Origin: Vulpes vulpes | Taxonomy: Eukaryota > Chordata > Mammalia > Carnivora > Canidae | DNA length: 64,000 nt | Direction: 5' to 3' | Assembly: GCF_048418805.1 (NCBI RefSeq) | Contig: NC_132790.1 | Coordinates: forward strand, 73,600,501 to 73,664,500 | Part shown: piece by piece, positions 57,796-64,000 of the stretch | Layout of the letters: each line of letters opens with the position of its first letter | Numbering within the stretch: position 1 is the first letter of the stretch | Position numbers and translations under genes: made by a program | Notes under the pieces: model-generated | Database searches by the model: none | Seen by the model: the letters and a program-made list of their open reading frames with translations, nothing else | Told to the model about the DNA's origin: nothing

Positions 57796-59300
57796 CTTAT
57801 AAAAAGGGATTTTGGAAATGTTAGAATCATGTAGTAATTGAACAGGACTGGACATTAAATAAGACAGGCTTCAGGTGTGAACTATAGCATGACCTACCAA
57901 AATGTTCCCTGTGGCATGATTTCTACCAGTCACTTTCTTCACTGGGCCTTGTGCTTTGAAATATTTTTCCAAAGGTTGTGCCTACAGTGTTCAGAAACAG
58001 GCTCTGGCTGCTTGAGACAGAGCGTCCTTTTCATAAGGAGTGCTGTCTTTCTCAACAGAGAACTTTGGGGGCATTTTAGTGATTCTCAGAGAGGGCAACA
58101 ATTGCTGCCTTCCTCAAGCTTGAACTTCACGCACAACTAGACATTTCCACCAGCAATCAGCCAAATTCTCAGTCTCTCTCTCTCTTTTTAATTCTAATTC
58201 CAGTGTATTTAATAATTCTCATTCTCTTTAAACCTGGCTATAATGTCAAGAACTCTGTGTTTGCCAATCAGAGACTTGTGCAGAGACCACAGAAAAATTC
58301 AGTGAGGAATGCCCTACAAAATCAAACAACTATATTTTCCAAAAATATTTTTGTAGCACTTTAAATAATTTACAAAAAAAAATGCTACAAGAATCAGACT
58401 TACCAGGATGTTTCTGTTACATAAAAACATTGTTTCCTGTTAGCATACAAGGCTATGGGTAGTCTATTCCAGTTTTCTCTCCTTTCAGTCACAAGCATTA
58501 TCTTATGTCACGCACATATACATATGTGTGTGTGTGTGTGTGTGTATACTGCTTTCCCCAAATATGATGAAAACCAGGAAGCATACTCACAATTGGAAGA
58601 CTGCCCTTGACCGCTGGGCACACCCACACAGGCATCAGCAAATTCACTGGAGCTGCTACCCGAGGTCTGCTTGTCTTCATGTCTCTGTTGATTATCCTCC
58701 ATCTATTCCTCGGGTCTAAGACATTTTCTTCTGAGCCTGAATTCCTCATGTCATACAAACTGAGCACTGCCTATGGGGCCAGTGCCCACCTTCCTTCTTC
58801 ATAAGTGTAAGATTCCTAAAGCAGAGGCCAGGCCTTGCAGAGGCCCACTTGGGGTGTGGCAGGGGCCAGGAAGGGCGGGGAGGGTGCGGCTTCTGAAGAG
58901 GCTGGCTTACTTCACATCCTGCCCACTCCCACCAGGAAACACCAAAGTGAAATAACCACATGAAAAGCAGTGTGTGAAAAGACTGCAAAGGGAAGGATTT
59001 TCTTGGGATCAATTGTCAGGCTGGGCAAGCACCAGACCTGGCCCTCTCTGCCCCTTCTCTTGCTCCAGAGGTCCCCTTACTATATCGCATCTCTATCCCA
59101 TGAGTTGAGAACCTACATGCTCTACAGCTGATTCAGATAAGCCAAGCCACTCCACAAGAAGGCAAGCCCAGCCTGGAGTCATTCTCCCTCTCTGCTTCTA
59201 GGTTCCAAGTCAGTAAGCTCTGGCTCTGGAGAGTTCTTTAAAAAGGTACTACTAGTGCTTCCTTCTTTGGCACCAGCTCCTGCACTATCCCCAGTGCTTA
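57796..59300. other. About 1.5 kb of non-L1 sequence interrupting a LINE-1
   Basis: LINE-1 ORF2 stops at 'tgcccacttttt' (57784-57795) and resumes at the same consensus point with 'tgcccattttt' (59301-59311). The segment between shows no SINE or LINE. It holds a (GT)n at 58525-58545 and a GC-rich patch at about 58830-58930. On the minus strand an exon-sized open piece (about 58746-58600) lies between an acceptor-like 'ggaattcag' and a donor-like 'gtgagt'. No poly(A) is present at either end. Origin unknown: insertion, gene conversion or repair filler. Confidence 0.6.
58525..58545. repeat. (GT)n microsatellite
   Basis: About ten GT units. Confidence 0.95.
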
Positions 59301-60800
59301 TGCCCATTTTTAAATCGGATAGTTTTTCTATTGAATAGTATGAGTTTTTATATATTTTGGATACTAACCTCTTGTCAGATACACGATTTGTAAATATTTT
59401 CTCTATTAAGTAGGTTGCCTTTTCACTTTGTTCATAGTTTCCTTTGCTGTGCAAAAGCTTTCTAGTTTGACGTAGTCCCACTTGTTTATTTTTGGCTTCA
59501 CTGCTTTTAATTCTAGCATCAAATCCAAAAAAATTATTGCCCAAACCTATGTCAAGGTGCTTACTACTTATACTTTCTTCTAAGAATTTTATGGTTTCAA
59601 GTCTTATGTTCAAGTCTTTAATCCATTTGAAGTTGATTTTTGTTTATGGTATTAAGGGTCCAGTTTCATTCTTTTGTGTGTGGCTTTTCCTAACATCATT
59701 TATTGAAGAGAATATCCTTTCTCCTTTGGCTTTCTTGTCATAACTTAATTGACCAGGTTTCTTTCTGGGTTTTCTGTTCTGTTTTATTGATCTGTTTTTA
59801 TGCCAATACCATACTGTTTTGATTACTATAGCTTTGTACTATAGTTTGAAATTGAGGAGCATGATAACTCCAGTTTTGCTCTTCTTTCTCATGATTGCTT
59901 TGGCTACTCAGGGTCTTTTGTGTTTCCATACAAATTTTAGGATAATTCTAGTTCTGTGAAAAATGCCATTGGAATTTTGATAGAAATTGCATTGAATCTG
60001 TAGATTGCTTTGGGTAGTATGGACATTTTAATAATATTAATTCTTCTAATCCATGAGCACAGAATACTTTTCCATTTATTTGGGTCTTTTTCAATTTCTT
60101 TCTTCAATGTCTTAAAGCTTTTGGTATACTTAAAGTCTTTCATATATTTGATTAAATTTATTCCTAGGTCTTTTATTCTTTTTGATGCAATTGTAAATGG
60201 GATTGTGTTCTTGATTTCTCTTTCTGCTAGTTCATTATTAGTATATAGAAATGCAACTAATTTTTACCTATTGATTTTGTATCCTATACTTTATTGAATT
60301 TGTTGATTAGTTCTAGCAGTTTTCTTGGTAGAGCCTTTAAGATTTTCTATATTTAATATCATGTTATTTGCAAGTAGAGAGAGTTTTACGTCTTCATTTC
60401 TAATTGTTAATGTCTTGTGTTTCTTTTCTTGCCTAAATGCTCAGGCTACAACTTCTAGCACTATATTGAATAAAAGTAGGGATAGTGAGCACCTTGTCTC
60501 CCTCCTTATCTTAAAGGAACAGCTTTCATCTTTTCACTGTTGAGTATGCTAGCTGTGGACTTGTCATATATAACCTTTATTATGTTGAGGTACATTCCCC
60601 CATCTCCAGTTTGTTGAGAGTTTTTAACATGAATGGATGCTGATTTTGTCAAATGATTTTTTTCTGTATCTATTAAGATGATCATAAAATTTTCATCCTT
60701 AATTTTGTTAATACAGTGTATCATGTTGATTAATCCTTGCATCCCTAGAATAAATTCCATTTGATCATGGTGTATGATTCTTTCATTATATGATATTGCC
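59301..60800 (-). mobile_element. LINE-1 ORF2 remainder (same element as 56440-57795)
   Basis: Complement of the ORF2 interior: 'tttggatactaacctcttgt', 'tttcctttgctgtgcaaaag', 'gccaataccatactgttttg', 'tttgggtagtatggacattt', 'ccttgcatccctagaataaa'. On the minus strand a frame of 144 codons (59613-59179) and one of 68 (60143-59937, SILPKAIYRFNAISIKIPM) are ORF2 fragments. The 5' part of ORF2 and ORF1 are absent. Confidence 0.92.
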
Positions 60801-61139
60801 TTTTAAAAAGATATTTTTAACACATGCTTATTTAATCATCTAAACTTCTGCATATGCTGACTGGAATGGTTTCTTCATCACATTCAGGATAAAAATCCAC
60901 AATATTCAGCATACCATATAAGGTTATTCATGACCAAGCCCTGCCTAGTTATGTGGTGCCTCCACTACTCCCACATTCTAGTGATCTTCTAAATTACACA
61001 TCCCTAATATCTCTGCTCAGATATCATCTCCTTTCAAGACCTATAATCATTTAGGTTATTGATATGATATAAATGATAAAATCATTTATAATCATTTATA
61101 ATCAAGACCTGTAATCATTTAGGTATTTATAAGCAAAAA
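60801..61139. other. Unassigned, with a 23-bp duplication
   Basis: 'tcaagacct(a/g)taatcattt' plus 'aggt' occurs at 61034 and again at 61102, with AT-rich 'atcatttata' repeats between. The left side may be decayed L2. Confidence 0.45.
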
Positions 61140-61560
61140 GATGTGGCATTCCAGGTAAATGAAACAGCATTTGGAAAGCCCCCTATATCTGCAAAGAGTT
61201 GGGCATTTTGCAATACATAAGACGTTTGGTGCAGCTGGAGGCACAGAGTAAGAGAATCATGAAAGATGATGATGCCAATCCATGCCTAGTTTAAAGCCAA
61301 GGGTTATCCATTGATGTGCTTTTGCTGAATGGAGATTGGAAAAGACAAACTGGACATAGACCATAACAGATATAGGGAGGCCACGTGAGGAGGCTATTGC
61401 AATTGTTCAGCTGAAAGATGATGAAAACCTGGACCAGAGGTTGGCAGTAAAGGTTTAAAAAATAATAAAGTAGATATAGTGAAGACATTTGGAAGGTAAA
61501 ATAAACAGAATCTGATGATGGGCTAAACAGAGTGAAGAGGTAGGAGACATGTAGGTTGAA
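61140..61560 (-). repeat. L2 interior fragment
   Basis: 'tggcattccaggtaaatgaa', 'acagcatttggaaagccccc', 'aggaggctattgcaattgtt', 'gaaaacctggaccagaggtt' then 'ggcagtaaaggt' follow the L2 region in reverse orientation. Confidence 0.75.
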
Positions 61561-62343
61561 TACCTGTGTTTGTCACCTAGATAACAGGACAGATTATGGT
61601 GCTACTCACTGAGAGAGAGCATAAGAAAAGTAGAACTTACAGATCTAAGCATCATACCTTCTGAAATATAATCCTTAAAATTCAAAAAATAAGGATAATT
61701 CATCTTCTAGAGCAGTGAAAGTTCTGGAATATATCTGATTACACATATAAAAGCTAAATTTTCTGGGTAGGATATTCTAGTCCACTGGTAGTGATCCACT
61801 ATAATCAAACTACGTCTCATGGAATTTCCAGGTAGTAAACTCTAGAGAAAGGAAAATAGTTAAGGAGGCTAAACAATACACAAGGATAAGGCTTATTCTG
61901 GCTCAGATGAGACCACCATGTGGAGTTTTCCAATTGATTTCATCCCTGTCTCTTCATTTGAAAAAAGCATCTGAAAAATGAATACATGAATAGCAGTCTT
62001 ACTCCACGTGAAAGAGATATATAGTCCTTCCAAACTGATATTTCATCCCAATATAGTATTTTTTTTACCTAATCTATCCAATTTGGCTATCTACCTTAAT
62101 CAAATCACCCAAATAATTACAAAATGTTCTTATTAGCTTGTGTGTCAATTTACTGACTGAAAGTTGATTTTCTATCAGACGTTCTAGTTTAAGTCTAATT
62201 CCTATAGATTCAAATTGCAGGCCTCCCTAGTTTTTCACAAGCAAGAACATCTTGTATAATTGCCTGAAAAAGGTCATGTTAAGTTGGTATTTATTATGAA
62301 TATTATTTGAGTATTTTGCCTCACCACTAGACTGGTAGTGACT
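61561..62343. other. Unassigned sequence
   Basis: No gene or repeat recognised. Confidence 0.45.
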
Positions 62344-62356
62344 AAACCCAATTATA

Positions 62357-62573
62357 GGGCAGCCCGGGTGGCTCAGCGGTTCAGTGCCACCTTCAGCCCA
62401 GGGCGTGATCCTGGAGACCTAGGACCGAGTCCCAGGTCGGGCTCCCTGCATGAAGCCTGCTTCTCCCTCTGCCTGTGTCTCTGCCTCTCTCTCTCTCTCT
62501 CTCGCTCTCTCTCAATCTCTGTGTGTCTCTCATGAATGAATAAATAAAATCTTTAAAATAAATAAATAAAAAT
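62357..62573 (+). mobile_element. SINEC, full length
   Basis: TSD 'aaacccaattata' at 62344-62356, with one change at 62574-62586. Head 'gggcagcccgggtggctcag', long CT tract, 'atgaatgaataaataaaatc'. Confidence 0.96.
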
Positions 62574-62677
62574 AAACCTAATTATAAAAATAGTAGCTCA
62601 AAAAACTAGAACAGAATAAAAAGAGAAAAGTAATGAGCACAAAATAGTGCAAGAATTAAATCAATTAGGTATGGATT

Positions 62678-62714
62678 TTTTTTTTTGTATAGTATTTTTT
62701 TTTTTAATGATAGT

Positions 62715-62747
<33 letters not shown>

Positions 62748-62876
62748 AGAGACACAGGCAGAGGGAGAAGCAGGCTCCATGCACTGGGAGCCCGATGTGG
62801 GATTTGATCCCAGGTCTCCAGGATCGCACCCTGGGCCAAAGGCAGGTGCTAAACCGCTGCGCCACCCAGGGATCCC
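62678..62876 (-). mobile_element. Young SINEC_Cf, opposite orientation to its neighbour
   Basis: TSD 'caattaggtatggatt' at 62662-62677 and 62877-62892. The tail is T-rich with an interruption 'gtatagta'. Then 'atgatagtcacagagagaga', 'gatttgatcccaggtctcca', end 'ctgcgccacccagggatccc'. Confidence 0.96.
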
Positions 62877-63247
62877 CAATTAGGTATGGATTATTGTGAC
62901 CTAAGTAATTCCCATAATGCATATCTAGATAAAAAATAGTAAGTTAGTTTTTTTAAAAAATGTAGTATCAGTTAAAGAGAAATAAGGAAAAATGAACTTA
63001 TATTTGACCTATATAAGCAGAATAACTATAGTGATTCTTAAGAACTTATGAAACTTTTGAGTGCAATAGGGACTACAAATTATATTTATAAGAATAACAA
63101 AAACTTGTTAGGAATGAGAATGTAAAATAGCAATGCTTTGGTTAATGAGGAAATTGTGGCATTGGCAAAGTATACTAAATAAGGTGATTTTTTTTCATCC
63201 TGCTAAATAAAGCGTAATTTAACCTTTTTAAAAAAAAAATATTTTAA

Positions 63248-63438
63248 GGGATGCCTGGGTGGCTCAGTCAGCTGAGTGTTTGCCTTCAGCACAGGTCATG
63301 ATCCCAGGGTCCTGGGATCAAGTCCCACATTAGGTTCCCTGCTCAGTCAGAAGCCTGCTTCTCCCTCTCCCACTGCCTGCTTGCTCCCCCTGCTTGTGCT
63401 CTGTGCATGTGTGTGTCAAATAAATAAAAAATATTTTT
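63248..63438 (+). mobile_element. Older SINEC subfamily copy
   Basis: TSD 'aaaaaatatttta' around 63234-63246 and 63439-63451. 'gggatgcctgggtggctcag', 'gggatcaagtcccacattag', then 'cttctccctctcccactgcc' and 'tgcttgctccccctgcttgt' of the older subfamily, tail 'caaataaataaaaaat'. Confidence 0.93.
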
Positions 63439-63489
63439 AAAAAATATTTTAGCAACTCTTAATTTAAATCCTTTTAAATTTAAGTGTAG

Positions 63490-63825
63490 AAAATGTGGAC
63501 ACACACACAATGGAATACTACTCAGCCTTCAAAAAATGAAATGTTGCCATTTGCAACAATGTGGTTGGAACTAGAGAGTACTATGCTAAACAAACTGTCA
63601 ATCAGAGAAAGACAATTATTGTATGATCTCACTCATATGTGGAATTTAAGAAACAAAACAGGATCATGGGGGAAGGGAGGGGAAAAATAAAACAAGTCAA
63701 AATCAGAGAGGGAGATAAATCATAAGAGACTCTTAACCACAGGAAACAAACTGAGGGTCAATGGAGGGGAGAGGTGGGTGGGGGGATGAGGTAACTAGGT
63801 GATGGACATTAAGGAGGGCATGTGA
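63490..63825 (+). mobile_element. Carnivore LINE-1 3' fragment, cut at both ends
   Basis: The ORF2 end reads WNTTQPSKNEMLPFATMWLE in one frame; 'atggaatactactcagcctt' and 'gtatgatctcactcatatgt' are the standard DNA. The G-rich 3' UTR stops at 'ggagggcatgtgatgt' without the final part or A tail. Confidence 0.85.
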
Positions 63826-63971
63826 TGTCTCTCTCCGATCATGAAAATATAAGCAGAGAACATGTGCTAGGCCATCTCCTAGCCATCCAGCTCGTGTTCA
63901 AAGCAGAGGACCTAAAGAACAAAATAAAACAACCAGCACCATTTACAGTTTCATTGAAAGATGAACCAATA

Positions 63972-64000
63972 GGGGCACCTGTATGCCTCAGTGGTTGATC
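63972..64000 (+). mobile_element. SINEC head, cut by window edge
   Basis: 'ggggcacctgtatgcctcag' then 'tggttgatc' is the start of a plus-strand CAN SINE. Confidence 0.8.

Overview
The window is mammalian nuclear DNA from a carnivore, almost certainly a dog or close canid. The main evidence is about 23 copies of the tRNA-Lys-derived CAN SINE (SINEC), on both strands. Several are close to the young SINEC_Cf form, with a 'gggatccctgggtggc' head, a CT-rich middle and an AATAAA-rich tail. There are also 3' ends of a carnivore-type LINE-1. I see no prokaryotic gene organisation, CRISPR array, tRNA or rRNA gene, CpG island, or intact protein-coding gene. The long open frames are LINE-1 remnants, a broken ribosomal-protein retrocopy, antisense reads of SINEs, or chance. 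The window reads as intergenic or deep intronic sequence.

Layout. 0-5.4 kb: SINEs and MIR remnants. 5.4-7.3 kb: unclassified sequence and probable old LTR pieces. 7.5-8.0 kb: a 5'-inverted LINE-1 with a clear target-site duplication (TSD). 9.6-10.7 kb: end of an old LINE-1, then a processed pseudogene of RPS6. 11-12 kb: L2. 12.8-14.2 kb: a segment framed by a 32-bp direct repeat and holding two weak minus-strand exon-like pieces. 14.7-17.3 kb: old LINE-1, MIR and an unnamed repeat. 17.3-24 kb: mostly unassigned sequence with homopolymers, two hAT elements and SINEs. 24.3-25.1 kb: 3' end of a young canine LINE-1. 25-42 kb: scattered L2, MIR, L1M, MLT1-type LTRs and MER5A, with SINEs. 43-48.8 kb: a long, dead plus-strand LINE-1 with ORF1 and ORF2 remnants and a nested SINE, followed by an older LINE-1 end. 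49.8-50.4 kb: three hAT miniature elements in a row. 51-55.7 kb: SINEs, old LINE-1 ends and an MLT1-type LTR. 56.4-60.8 kb: a minus-strand LINE-1 carrying two SINEs and interrupted by about 1.5 kb of non-L1 sequence. 60.8-64 kb: L2, an inverted SINE pair, another SINE, a carnivore LINE-1 end and the start of a further SINE.

Nothing here acts together as a pathway. The story is layered retrotransposition: old MIR/L2/L1M/MLT1/hAT sequence, then LINE-1s, then SINEC insertions that used LINE-1 machinery and left TSDs. I did not find a new biological system. The observations most worth checking are a 56-bp patch inside LINE-1 ORF1 that looks copied from the same element's ORF2, two 'tail-only' insertions with TSDs, the 1.5-kb segment inside a LINE-1, the twin-primed LINE-1, and the exon-like pair near 13 kb. 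Family names are from memory of consensus sequences, without database searches.
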